DNA of 64,000 nt from Channa striata (GCA_033026295.1 CM065168.1:39754875-39818874), one strand, 5' to 3'; shown: positions 50,801 through 63,089, numbered from the stretch's first letter. Numbers and translations are program-made. Notes: a model not told the origin generated them from the sequence alone.

Positions 50801-52361
50801 GTACTTTATGTAAAACAATGCCACACGCTAAAGGACACTGCCACGGACCATACACTAATCACGTTATCACCAAGTGGGAATTGCATTGTGACGTAAAACA
50901 CCCGCTCGTAGCTATAGAAACCAACAGCATGCTCCTTTGGGCAGATACAGGAAATGGGTTTCTCCAAGCTCGGCATCTCCCACGAGCCTACGGCCATCGG
51001 AATGACTGGAAATCTGAAGCCATCTCCACCTTTAATAGGGGAGCCTGTTGATAGAGCAGCTCTCCTCTAGCTGCCTCCCATCCTCCCCACTTGTTCGCTC
51101 TGACTCTGGGGTCAAGGAGACTGCAGGAAGTAGGTCATGATCGTACAGAAAACCTTCCTACGTGACCAGCTCTACTTTAACGTGTCTTTAATTGACATCG
51201 GTACAACATTTTAAAGGGTTTTGAGGGTGCAAGTAAAAAAAACTCTCACGTACGTCTCATATGTTCGGAATCATGTTGAAATTCATTAGCAAGTTTATGT
51301 TGCACCACTCTGGGATTCAGCACCATCTCACTCATTCAGGGTGATAATTAACAACCTCCTTTACAGCGAGGCTCAGTACATGCAAAACAAGGAGCGGAGC
51401 CTCATAGTTTCTACATCCTTGGTACAACCACACAGTGCACTGTACCAACCAAGAATAAGCCATCACACCAGCGTCTGCATAATGCATTGAAATAATCCTT
51501 AGCACCAGTTTGGTGCATACCACAACATGTGCCAGTAATAAGTGAACACTTCTGCTAGTAACCTTTATCTTGAGTCTTCATGCAGTAATCCGCTGGTAAT
51601 CCACTATAATCCGAGATTTATTTCGTTAAACCCAGTGATTCACTATCTGTCTTATTAAGGAAAGCCGTGTGCTCTATTATGCTTTGCAGCATGATGCAGG
51701 TGCAGGAATAGAGACGGATAATGTGCTTCATCAGCCTGCTTCTGGGGGAGATTTGGCACTAAAATACTGCTCCATATTATTTTTGACTGTGCTTTGGAAT
51801 GTTTTTTTTACAACATAAACATGTGGACAAGTTTGGAGCTGATGCATTGAATCACCCTTTGCTTTTAATCAAATCTGTATCCATTGTTGGATAAATTATT
51901 AAAGTCATATTAGAGTATGACGGCTGAGCTACCATAACCAATGAGTTTGTCAAGTGTTTACATGCAGCTTGAAACAGATAAAGACTGAATAATAAGCTGC
52001 TCCCAGTTATCGTCTGTCCCTCTAACCTTTTAAATGTACAGTGCACATGCATGTGAACACACAAAGTGTGGGACAGACTAGGTGATAAACCTAAACCACG
52101 CTGGAAATCCTCACAGCTCTCAAGTGGTTTTTGCAGGCGTAAATGTATACACAACCATAGCAACATAGCAACATAACTGAGGATGGATGGTGTACACGTG
52201 TCCTATCAGAGTGTCAAATGTAAACTTTGTCATGGCCACATTTTTAGAAATATGCTGCAGAGGCTTGAACCCAGTTCCCGGGAGGATGCCGCAAAAATAT
52301 GCTGCCAATTGAAGACAATTAGTGGAAAATGGAAATTGCGAGGGAGAAAGTCCACCAGGAG
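44896..52361. other. Intronic DNA without recognised genes
   Basis: No protein-like ORF is present. The unit GCAGCGCGTCT is duplicated near 45545-45570. One repeat fragment lies at 46513. 49030-49230 has conserved-element texture. Confidence 0.5.
46513..46642 (+). repeat. 5' half of a widespread teleost dispersed repeat
   Basis: It starts CCGTCCATCCATCCATTATA and continues ACCACTTATCCTATTAAAGG. It carries CAGCCAATCCTAGCTTATACT, then GTAAGAGGCAGGGTGTAACC and GTCTCGCCAGTCTATCGCA. These are the successive blocks of the common fish repeat ('cgcttatcctgtttagggtcg', 'cccagctgacattgggcgagaggcggggtacaccctggacaggtcgccagtctatcgcag'). The 3' half is missing here. Confidence 0.75.
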
Positions 52362-52368
52362 CCTTACC
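52362..52368 (-). other. 5' splice donor of kcnip4 exon C
   Basis: On the minus strand the junction is AACACC G, then GTAAGGC. It is a consensus donor in phase 1, identical in phase to the exon A and B donors. Confidence 0.9.
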
Positions 52369-52452
52369 GGTGTTCAGCGTGCCTGTGATGAGTCTGAACA
52401 GGTACTGCGCGAACTTGAAGATCTCCCGCTTGCACCTTTTCCTGCAGCTCAT
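52368..52452 (-). CDS. kcnip4: kcnip4 alternative first coding exon C (basic, cysteine-containing N-terminus)
   Basis: The 28 complete codons read MSCRKRCKREIFKFAQYLFR, then LITGTLNT. The pattern matches a KCNIP4 isoform N-terminus (MSGCRKRCKREILKFAQ type, from memory). It also matches the paralogous KCNIP1 isoform starting MSSCSKRCKLGFVKFAQ. Cys3 and Cys7 in a basic cluster, followed by an amphipathic aromatic helix, suggest lipid anchoring (palmitoylation) in place of a transmembrane helix; that is inference. The ATG at 52452-52450 has A at -3. The last codon, ACC, is followed by G and then GTAAGG (52367-52362), a consensus phase 1 donor. So the exon can join the same core exon as A and B. 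It is the most 5' of the three, 39.9 kb upstream of exon B. A plus-strand ORF of 149 codons across it is antisense noise. Confidence 0.93.
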
Positions 52453-53172
52453 CTTTGCACCTTGGTGGTGGGGGGGGGCTTGGACAAGTCAGCACAAAGG
52501 GAAAACTCTGGCTTTAGTTTAGAGAAAAGGAAAAAAGTCCCGAGGTGGGTGAGCGTCCAGGTCTCTCCTCAACTCCTCCGGCTGTGTCAGCGTGGCCCCT
52601 GGGTGTGCGTGTGGTGGGAGTGCAGATCATGAGTGAGCGCAGAGCGGCGAACGGGACTCGTCTCGCGTGTGCATGTGTCTATCGGTGCTCCTCTACTGAG
52701 TGGCTCCAGTGCAAATCTGATCACCCCGGGGATGTTATGTGCTCTTTGTCAGGTCAATAGTAATTGCTTACTGATGGTTTACCTCTTGAGGAGTCTTTTT
52801 CCCTCCCTCCAACACTCCCTCCTTCTCTCCAGACTTTCTCCTGCAACTCCTCAGAGCAAGCACTCTTCTTCTGTGTTACTAGAGACCACACACTGTTGGC
52901 TTCACGATACACTGGTTATCCAGCGAGTCTCTCCCGCTCTGCTTCTCTCAGACACAACCAGACACACACACTCCCACACTTGATCTCGTAGTGCGCCTGC
53001 TGCTCACTCTACTCAGCACCATCTGTGGATGTTTTACCCTCACCGACGGTTGCCATGGAGGTGTGGCCTGATTGGCCTGAGAGTAGGAGGAGGAGGAGAA
53101 CAAGAGGAGAGATAGAAAGCGCACGAGGAGGAGGAGGAGGTGAGGAGAAATAAAGGAGAATTAAGGGGAAAG
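52453..53172 (-). promoter_or_regulatory. Probable promoter and 5' UTR region of kcnip4 exon C
   Basis: A 9-base C run in gene sense (plus-strand G run 52470-52478) lies 18 bases before the ATG. CpG-containing sequence spans 52540-52690. A pyrimidine-rich block on the plus strand occupies 52793-52855. A purine-rich plus-strand block with GGAGGAGGAGG repeats covers 53081-53172. No TATA box is evident. The strand asymmetry resembles the regions upstream of exons A and B. Confidence 0.5.
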
Positions 53173-53845
53173 TGTCCACCTTAGTGAATCAGCAATGACA
53201 AGACATTATGGGCCTGGCGCATGATGTGTAATTGAACAATAAAAAAAATGAGCGATTGTAATGGACTGGGTTAATGTGAGCTCTCGAGACACACAGATAA
53301 GGGAAGTGGTTGAGGGAGTGACAAATAAGACTGTAAAAATGTAAAAAAAAAAAAATAATAAAGTCAATAGACAGAATAAAGAGAAAAAAAAGCTGTACTT
53401 GGTGAGATTTTCTACGACAAAATGTCAAGGGCAGTATTAATAATGACTGATAGGCTACGTTCAGCGCTTGTGATGACATTCGGACCAGCCAAGTGCATCA
53501 TCTTCTCCACTAATTGGCCCACACTGTACCTCAATTGCACTCATTTATCAATGCCAAGCTCTCCCATCCGAATGGGCTGTCATTAAGTCAAACCTTTCGC
53601 TGTTTGCAGTCATCCTACTGCAATGCATCAGCTTAGGAAAACACCGCGTGGCATATTTTCTGTCCATCAGGCTGACGGGTGAAGGTGTAAAATAAGACCG
53701 GGCTTAAATCTGTTTCGAAATGGGGTTGAGATTTTACAGGTCACTTGATAGAGAGGCAGGTCTATTTTGGTGAATCCCACTCCATGTAGTCGGCGCAGAC
53801 TCTGACCTTGGAGTTCTTATTGGTGTGTTATGCGAACACGAGCGT

Positions 53846-53846
<1 letters not shown>

Positions 53847-53905
<59 letters not shown>
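53847..53905. repeat. (CA)n microsatellite, longest in the window
   Basis: This is an uninterrupted CA run of about 59 bases. Confidence 0.98.
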
Positions 53906-53907
<2 letters not shown>

Positions 53908-56900
53908 TTCTGGACAGAAATGAGCAATGGAGAAATAGTTTTAAAGTCAGGGAATAGAATAAATATGGTTCCTGAAAAATAGAAGATTTCAATGACTTGA
54001 AACATTGTGTGGAACTTCTTACTGGGTCAGAGCAGCACAGAGAACTAGCACAGTGTCTTAATTAGGTGAATAATTTACAAGGTACCTGTGGGGCGTAGCA
54101 GTGCCTTTGTGACATTACTTGCTTTCACACACTTTGGCAGGGGACATGACAGACACATTTGTACCATCAAGGACACTTAGTCTGAAGTTCTTCAGTCACA
54201 GTTTGCTGGAGAATAAATGCTTTTTAATAAACTGAAACCCAAAACACCGGCTCCCTGCATCCTGTGTATAAGCTTAAACAATGCTCATCTGTCCTAGGTA
54301 CAGTTAACTGTGCTGGCTGCTCCAGCCAGTCCCATTTCTCACTGCTCTGCTGTGTTTCCCTACCAACCTCTACACACTGCCAAAATCTGCACAGCCCTTC
54401 AAGTATTAGTCATTGTCACATTACAACGATGATGCAAAACGTTGGAATAAAGCAGCAGTCTTTGAAAGTCTGGCTGGTTAAAAGGGCGAGGCTCGCTCAA
54501 AAACTTTTAGAAGTGAATATCTCTGCACTGCTGACTATGGAGGTGAATAAATCTGGATCATCCGAGGCTTCGACTGCACCTCTCCACGTCAATTTTCTGA
54601 AGCATATTCCAAAAAATCTACATAATATACTGTAAATTAAAGTGACAATAACGTGCTAAACGTCCAAGATATGGAAGCAGAAGAAAAATAAAGATACTGT
54701 AGGTAACAGGTTGCTAGCCACGCTATTATAATAGGGTTTTATTAAGAGATAATTTCTATTGCACTCTGACAAAATTGTGGACATAAGGAATGTTACATTT
54801 GCTGTTTTCTTTTGAAACTTCTCAAATTTATCAAACAATGACATGCTGCACATTATTCTAAGATCATGGCAGTTTTGTCCACACAATCATGTTTTTGAAT
54901 GTGCACCTCCATCCGTGTTTCTATAATTTCCACATAGGTGCCTGGGAGCATCTACCTCGGGCATTTCAGGTCACATGATGCATGCTCGTCTGAAAAGGTC
55001 TGTCGCCTTACTATTTCGGAGGTGAACAGATGGCCAGCTGCTCGCTTGGGCCATTAGCAAACAAACACTGAGCGTAACATCATCATTCAGGTAAACTGTG
55101 TGTTGAGTAAGAAAAAGTGAAACTGCCCGTTTGAAATGTTGATACCATTTGTTGAGCAGTAATCAGAATATTTAATTTATACTGATATGGTTGTGATTTT
55201 TCACGAGAAAATCTTGCAAAACCTCAGCCCTTAGGTTCCTGTTCAAACACTATCAGCTGGATTCGGCCACGTTCATTTCTTCAGCAAAGCTACTGAGCAT
55301 CAAAGTGTTGTTTCAGTAACCGTGGCCTTGGCATGGAATGATCTGACTAGGCACTAGTCTATGACAAGTGTTGTCTCTATGAAGTGACGACTGACTTCAC
55401 CTCAGGTCCTCCTTAGAAGAACTCATTATCAAAGTTGTGCACCAGATCATATTAACAATGTCAATATGGCCCTAAAACCGCTTTGAAGCAAAGCTCAGCT
55501 AAAAAGATCAGATAGAGCTGTGTTTGTGTGAGCACAGATTGTTTCAAACAAGAGGTTCAAATGCATTTCCTCAAAATCAAACTGTTCAACAACTACCTTG
55601 TCAGTGTTGAGTCCCTAAAAAAACATTTCTTTTTCCTCCGCTCTTTGATGGAACAAGATCTTTTTCATGTCGCGCCCTGCAGCAGTGACATGAGAAACAT
55701 GAAATAGGCTCCATTCAAAGGGAATCTGACAGGTATAGTGATCCATCTAGAAAACACCAACTGCAGGTGCCTGAGGGTTGGAGCCACTATCACCACGGGA
55801 GCCTTTCCCCCCCAACTGTGTGGTAAAGCGGCTGGGTCAGCTAGAAGGCCACAGCTTGTCTTTAAACAGGCAGACGCTCTTTAAACCTTTACTGTGAAAC
55901 TTATTTCTTCCGTAAAGTGTCTGCTGTTGAACAGCCAGCTGCAACTTAGACAGAAGCAAACTCTGCTCAAACACAGAGCGCACATGGAGACAGAAAGCCA
56001 CCGCTGGATCTTTGTGACAGCGCATGGCACATCTCCATCAGGGCAGGTCAAAAAGTGTGTGCCCACTAAATTGGAGATCAGCGGCGGAGCCACAGTTCAT
56101 AAAGAACCCATCTACAGTAGAGTGTGCTTCACTGCACGGGATAAGCACTCACAATATCCAGAAAAAGGCCCTGAAAGCGGTTTTAGTCGAGCAGGACACT
56201 GTACGTGTCATCACATTGCCTTTCACAGCTTTACATGTCAGGATGAAACAATATATATGTAAGAAAACCTCTAAATTATTCACTTCCAGTATTTATTACT
56301 TTTTGCAACTGGTTTGTACAGGCTGTCGGTAGCTCATGAATTATTAGGTGTTTTATTTTAGGGAGATTGGTGCTAGTTTCTGATTCATATGTGTAAGTTT
56401 TCGATCAAATAACACTGCATAGAAGAGGAAAGGTTGTAACTCCGAATGCACCAAAACGAGAAACCTCATTGACAGCAGAGGTACAGAAGTCAAATCCTAC
56501 AGGCTCATTATCTTGCAGGCTGTCATTAGACAAGCACTGAATATAATGTCTTGCAGTTACCTGAACATATCGCTTAATACCGGGCAAACACTGGGATGAA
56601 GAATATCTGTAGAGCTCAGTGCTGGTGCTGAGCGTAGCAGAGTTTTAGTAAACAAGGCAAATGCCAATATGCCATCGGCAGAGTACAAGAGCCTCCGAGG
56701 GAACAGAAGCAAACAACAAAGTGATGCACACAACAAATTGGATGTCACAGACGGTATTAGGTTTCTATGTATGAAACATTTCTATTATAATCTCTCCACA
56801 AGCTCTCTGTAAAAGTGATCTGGTGACTTAAGACACAGTTTGCTGGTATTTTAAAGATGATTGTGAAACAACAAGACGATCGGTGGCTCTCCAGGCAGCA

Positions 56901-57269
56901 AAAAGAAACTGACAGCTGTAGGTTTTCACTTTAACAAATCATTCTCAACGTTACCTAAGCTCTTAGAAACAAAAGCATACAAGTGAAGTATGGTAAGGTC
57001 CAGCCTTTTTATTCCTCCAGTGGGTCGATAAATGTATATTGCAGCTCAAACACTGAATCTTAAATGACATGGAAAAAAAAAAACCTAATGTGGATCAGCG
57101 AATACCTGCCAAATATGATCAATGTTTATAATCACAAGGCTTAAATGTGAAATGAGCATTGCTTAAACAGCCGCGGTTTCCTGAAGAAAAAGCAATAAAA
57201 CAAAAGCTCATCACCATGAGTCACCACACTACGACACTACGTTCTGCTGAGTACACAAAAAAAGCTGGT

Positions 57270-57279
57270 GGGGGGGGGG
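57270..57279. repeat. G10 homopolymer
   Basis: A run of ten G follows CTGGTG. Confidence 0.95.
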
Positions 57280-57605
57280 CAATATAACCGCAGAATCAGT
57301 TCTGTTTACTGCTTTCTATAGGAATAAATTCTCACAGACATCCTGCATAAACACTTCTACTGCAGTTGATCGCAATATTAAGAGGAGGAATAACTGGAAA
57401 CAATAGATATACTCTATAGACCGTGGGTGATGCATTCAATTTCAGATACAACAGTTAAGTCTGGGCTCTGTGCCCAGGATTGCTTACTGAATACAAAATT
57501 TTATGAGCCTCAAACATAAGGTAGTAATATGATGAATCGCTGCCAAAAATGCACAATAATGGTGGAAGATTTTCATAGAACATAATAATACATAAATATA
57601 TAAAA

Positions 57606-57788
57606 TCATAGAAAATGTAAAAAGTGTGCTTTAGCAAAGGCCTTTATCTCCAAATCCACAACAACAGGGGGAATAACAACCAGAATCAAAAACAGCAAGA
57701 TGGAATTAAACACATTTTTCACTGCAGTGACCTCATCAACTATGTCTGGCTTGTACTTCCTGTCAGCGTCTTTGCTCTTCTCCTCCAT
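57606..57788 (-). CDS. Candidate small ORF encoding a single-span membrane peptide (unproven)
   Basis: A 60-codon frame starts with ATG: MEEKSKDADRKYKPDIVDEV, then TAVKNVFN. A strongly hydrophobic stretch follows at residues 29-45 (SILLFLILVVIPPVVVD), then EIKAFAKAHFLHFL. A charged N-terminus followed by one hydrophobic span is the layout of small regulatory membrane proteins, but I recognise no family. The start context is weak (C at -3, G at +4). No polyadenylation signal was seen shortly after the stop, and no splice junction supports it. It may equally be a chance ORF in intron DNA or a worn retrocopy fragment. Confidence 0.15.
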   Translation of the reverse strand: MEEKSKDADRKYKPDIVDEVTAVKNVFNSILLFLILVVIPPVVVDLEIKAFAKAHFLHFL

Positions 57789-58705
57789 GAGCCACCAAAC
57801 AATTGTTGGTCAGTGGTTTTAAATTAAAATTTTCTAAACCGTTTTAAACTCTCCATCTGGATTGTGCAACTAGTAGAAAACAGAGAGGAGCCCTGCCTGC
57901 GGAGGCACAGGATGTTCTGAAGCTATGAAGCTAAATGGCTGGTGCAGTGACCTTCATGGTGCAGCCAATTCGTTAAGAGCATATTAGGAAGGAAAAACGA
58001 GTGTTTGAAGAGTCGTCGAGCTGTTGATGATAAACAGCCCCGCGAACACTGGCTCCATTCTTTTGCTGCCTCGTCCTCAACAGATAAATGTAACAGTCTG
58101 AGTATTAGTGTGCAGACGGAACTCAAAGTAAAGTTGGTTTTCATTTGATTTGGACTTTGAGCATAAGTACCGACAAACAATCAACAAGCACTGATAGATA
58201 ATCCTTCGTCCTTGCTGACAAAGATTGACTCAGCAGAACTACAACTTCTCCTCTTGTGGACTGTTGACGCAATTATGTAGTTTTACTCTGAGTTTCTTGA
58301 CATCGAAAACGCACAAAAAAAAAACATGGAAAAAAACAACCATACATAAACAAGATCAAGAAACCGCTTTATCTTTGGAAGTAATGGATGCTGTGCCCTC
58401 AGCGTCACGGAGGAGAGGGAGCAGCTGACTTGCTAACGCCACAAAATTCAAAGGCAAGCATCTGTGATGTCCTTTTCAGGGAAGACTTGAGAGGTTGTAT
58501 CAGCAAGGTTGTAACAAACTGCACATCTTGCAACAGCATGGCTCAATAACTACTACTGACCAGCAAAAATCTTTATCAAGCAAAAGCTTTTAAAATTAAA
58601 GCAACTAAAACCTCAGTTCCCATGTGCTTACAGAGTGCTGTTAAAAGAAGAGATAATGTAATGCAATTAAGATGAGAGGCAGGGCAAACCATGGAAAAGT
58701 TGGCC
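57789..58705. other. Non-coding DNA without recognised genes
   Basis: No supported ORF, repeat or RNA gene was found. Short A-rich patches lie near 58315-58335. Confidence 0.5.
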
Positions 58706-58843
58706 ATCTATCTCATGGCCTACGGGCAATTTAGAGTCACCAATTAACCCAACATGCCTGTACCCGGAGGGAACTCATGCAAGCAAGAGCAGAACATCTA
58801 GCTGTGAGGTGGCAGTGCAAACCACTCCATCACCGTGCTTCCC
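58706..58843 (+). repeat. 3' half of a widespread teleost dispersed repeat
   Basis: It carries CCTACGGGCAATTTAGAGTC then ACCAATTAACCCAACATGCC. It continues with CCGGAGGGAACTCATGCAAG and ends CTGTGAGGTGGCAGTGCAAACC and CATCACCGTGCTTCCC. This is the 3' portion of the same family whose 5' half is at 46513. Both are on the plus strand. Confidence 0.8.
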
Positions 58844-61800
58844 TTACGTAAATATATTGAAATTCATTAATTCAAAAGTCAATTAAAAGCAAGTAGATCT
58901 AAAAAAAAAAAAAACTAGGTGGTCAAGAGTAAAAGATGCAAAAAACTAAGCCTTTCACTTGTGTGCTGCTGTTAGCCGTACAATAAATATTGATGCTCCA
59001 TTCAAAAGAGAGAGTAGACCATAACATTTTAAGGGTTAATGGGGCTGAAGTGCCTGGAGGAAAACAATCGGAGCTTAAGCCATTCTATTAATTTGCACGC
59101 AGACAGAAGAAGTTAATACTGAACTACTGAGCATGGTAAAGCAATTTAGTGATGATATGACCTCGTGGAGTAGCGATTTGGCTTTGTGAATGTTTTAGCC
59201 CAGTTAAAGTTTGCATGTCCCACCTTACAGTGACAACACATTGAAATATGCCAACAACAAGGTGATAAAAGACACCATGAGCTTCTTGAAGGCTGCTAAT
59301 AAGAACAGTTTCGAACCACGGTACAACTATTCGGGGCTTTTCCGAAACACGAGGTAAACAGAAAGCTTTGACGGCGCAAGGTGTCAAGGCAGATAAGAGC
59401 CAGGTAGATAACTGAAGACTGTAATGAATTGCTTATGACATCAGTGTAGAAATGCCAGCACAACTTCTCCCTTTAGGGACACTGCTGATAAACATATGGA
59501 ATGTCTCCTTTCATTAAAATGCATCTCCCTACTTTGTATGCGCCTTAACGGAGCACTCGGGCACAGTGTGAATATTCTGCCTTACAGCAGAATGATAGAT
59601 GGCTACAGTGAACATATGGCAGGTTTAAAATTGTACTCTGCCTAAATGCTTATCAATGGCCACTGCAGTCTGTCTTCATTGGCATTCATTACCATCCTTC
59701 AGAATTGAATTTGAAAAGGTCATTACGGAAAACTGATATAATCCCCATCATTATAAATCCACTGATGGGATACGTATAACGGCACGCTGAAACCTGAAAT
59801 GCTATCTCGCTTCCCTCCAGGTGAAAACACAGCACTGTACATTTGTGTCGTTACTCCTCAGGTCCACAGGCGGCATTTTATCTCAACTCAGGTATCTTAC
59901 GAGGGCTGTTTGGGGAAATAAAGGCTCTTGAACAAGACACTGATAAGGATGCCTGGCTTTGTGTGCCCATTCACATGAAGCTGAGGCTCAGCCTGAAACA
60001 GAAAACTATTATTTCTGAGAAGCTTTAGCCTCACAAAGGGGCAGTCTCAAGTTCAATAAATGAATGCTGTATTTCTTCCTGTTTGCATTCTGATTGCAGG
60101 AGCTGAAATGGTAAAATTGACTTTTTCAAGGAGCATTAGGTCTGATGTTAATGCTGACTAATGCTGCTTTCACACTGCAATCCCCAATTCTGATGTATTG
60201 TTGAGATGTTTTTTAAGCATTTCGATTTCAGCGTGACTGATATCTAATACCACTCCAGAAAGGTTACATCCACAGAAAATCTACTGGATAAGCTTTTCTT
60301 TTGTTGAATTCTTGCTACGAGGATCTTAAGTTTGCAGTGACATTGCAGCCACATTCACCTGTGATCCTTCTCAGATCTTTATTTTCATATGCCTCCATAC
60401 AAAGGCCAGGCAGAATAGGACTTAGAATTTTGCTTGAAGAATTTCTCCAAATCCTCATGAAATCTCAAACCTCATTATCCCTTGTGTGAAAAATGTCCTT
60501 CACACGTCCATAACAGTGTGTATGACGGACTTTAACACCATGAAGTAGGAATTCTAATATGAATTCTTCGATTGTTAAAAATGACAGACAGGTGTATTTT
60601 TTTTACTGTCATTAAAAATAGAATCTAACCTGATCTAATGTGATCAAATCTGATTTGGAATTTTAGGCACATATGTGCTCCACCTAATGGAGCAGATGAC
60701 CTTCCCATGTAACTGGTGTCCTTATCAAACAATAAAGTATGCTGCATATTTAATAATGTGAGGGCAAAGAAGTTAATGCATGAGGTGCCTGCAGTTTGAT
60801 AATGAATGCAGGTGACCTCACTGAACACCGCTGATTAGTAATGCTAATGTTCAAAGGTTCTCATGCGCTGTAATGGCACCATGAAGTTCCAGAGAACAAT
60901 GAACGCAGGTGTAACCATGTGCAATCACTCTTCTTTACGTGATAAACATATAATGATGCAGTCAGAGCCAATTTCAGCCATCAGGAAGTCTAGCTGCTAA
61001 CTTCCCACATTAGAAAACCAACAGGCAGCAAAGTAGAAACCTAAATGTATGGACAGAAAGAGCATTTGAGAGTTTAGGAGTTAATTATTTCACCAATTTT
61101 ATGACAATCCCATTAATTAACAAATGTAATAATCTGTTGATCAGTTAATTATGACAAAACACCTGCTGCAGCCACAAACTGAACTATCCACAATGTGTGT
61201 TGTGCTTATGATTTGGTGAAGGTCTGTAACTGAATATCAGTCATTTGCAACTTCGCCTTTACAATATTATGGACATTCAGATTGATCTCAGGGTATTTTG
61301 CAGATGTTATCCTGATTATATCGTTCTTCCTGAAAGTCGGGTAAAAAAAAAAAAAAAATGGAAGGACATCACAATATATCTGAGTAATGAACACATCAAG
61401 CCAAGGGACAGTAATGAACGTCATCCTCTCTTCTTCAGCCTCATCTCTCAGTTTGATTGAGTGAGGGGTCAGCACTTGTTTTCACTGAGAGGAAAAGCAA
61501 TAATGATCTGAAAAGCATTTCTGCCCCATATTTACTGTTCCTCGGGCCAGCTGGGTCTTTAAATATGATGGCACACTAAAGACACAGACATCATGAATCT
61601 CAAACTATTTTCTGTAGATGACAGAATGGGGAAATGGGGGCAGAGTATTTCATCAGAAAAATGTAGATAGCATTTAAATTAAGGGTGTGTGTGTCTGAAA
61701 GGGAGTTGGTCCAGAACCAAATGCTCACTTCAGAAAAAAAAAAAAAAGGGTCAGTTTTATACACACAGAGTAATAGAAAGATCTCGTTAAGGTCTTCACA

Positions 61801-63089
61801 AAACATATTTCAAGGATCCACGAAAAGAAATGTGAAATTGTTTGGATAACAGATTCAAAAAATAATCTAGCATAATACAAAATTTAACCTCCTGATTGCA
61901 GCATGTGTGGCCTAATTCCTACATCTTGCCTGAGAGTTAAACGACATTGACACAAACAACAAGGCATTTTTTTCTCAGGACTGACGGGAATACATGAGGA
62001 CACAGCTCTATCTTCACATTTTTTACTTTCAGCTTGGAAACGCTCAAAAAGTTAGCAAATCTTGGGTTTCTGAGCAGAATCTCAGACTTTCTAGGGCATC
62101 GATCCTGGTCCTCTCCCTAGGCCTTCTGCATACAAATCAGGAAGCAGCACCAGCCACTTTTGCTGCATTTGATGTACTTGCTAAATAGCTGCGCGAGTCT
62201 CCAAGTTGGAGCCAATTTGTCCTTACTGGGGCTTTAGGAGAATGTAACGTGAGGTAAAGTCCTTGTTAATGTGCTGATAAAAGCCAGGACAAATACTGTA
62301 ACTAGCCATGCATAGTATTTATATCACCCTGTATACAGCCAGGACAATATTGTTTCTGTTTTATTTAACGTTTTCCCCTTGTAAAGTCCTTAAAACCTGC
62401 AAAACCTGAACGCACTGAGCCATCGAATGGACAGAGCATTTTGACAGAGTGTGAACATTACTCCTGACACTCTAAATCATTGATAGGAGCTATAGTGGCT
62501 GGAGCAAATTCACCAAGGCAACCTTTAGTTGGCTCACTAATAATGTGGCAGAAATAGCCCTGAGCTTTGAAGGAGGGGAGTAAAATACGAGGCTGGAGAA
62601 TTCGTTTACTGCTGTGTGGCTGCTTTTTATGTCATGATTCAAAGCTAAATTGCAAAGGTCGAACAACTGCCACTGTTATGGACCATGTAGAAACTGCAGC
62701 AACTGAGCTAACACTTAAAAAATAGGGGGGGGGGGGGGGTAAAGGAGGAATTACCCTGCAGAACAGACAGTAGATCCAAGACACAACCAAACTGAAACCT
62801 GTGGCACAGGACAACTGCAGCTGGAGTATGGCCTATGATGTTATCTCGAGTCATAAATGCAACAAGGCACATGGTCAGCAGCAACAGTATTGATGTTGTT
62901 AGATTATAGACAGAGTGGTGCCTTAAGCAAAACGCTAACGTGCAGATTTTAGTACGGTAAAGACTAAACATCAACACTGGAAGATATCCACTTGATTTAA
63001 TAATCTCAAACTGTTAAAGTCTAATTTGGGCTTTAGAAATAGTTTTAGAACTGCGAAAAGAGGTCACCACCATCCAGAATTACCTCCGC
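58844..63089. other. Non-coding DNA without recognised genes
   Basis: 59390-59790 is the most conserved-looking non-coding block of the right end, being high-complexity and rich in ATTA/TAAT sites. Poly(A) runs occur near 58900, 61343 and 61733. ORFs are short and non-protein-like. Confidence 0.5.
62725..62739. repeat. G15 homopolymer
   Basis: This is a run of fifteen G. It could stall polymerases and is prone to length error in assembly. Confidence 0.95.

Larger units (their letters stand above)
53173..57605. other. Sequence upstream of exon C without recognised genes
   Basis: This is likely intron of a longer kcnip4 transcript whose first exon is outside the window, though that is inference. 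It contains an A-rich patch near 53340-53390, the longest (CA)n of the window, and G-rich runs. No protein-like ORF is present. Confidence 0.5.

Noticed and set aside
52183..52632. 149-codon plus-strand ORF over exon C
   Set aside because: It is antisense to the recognised exon, has no family resemblance and owes its openness to GC-rich promoter sequence.
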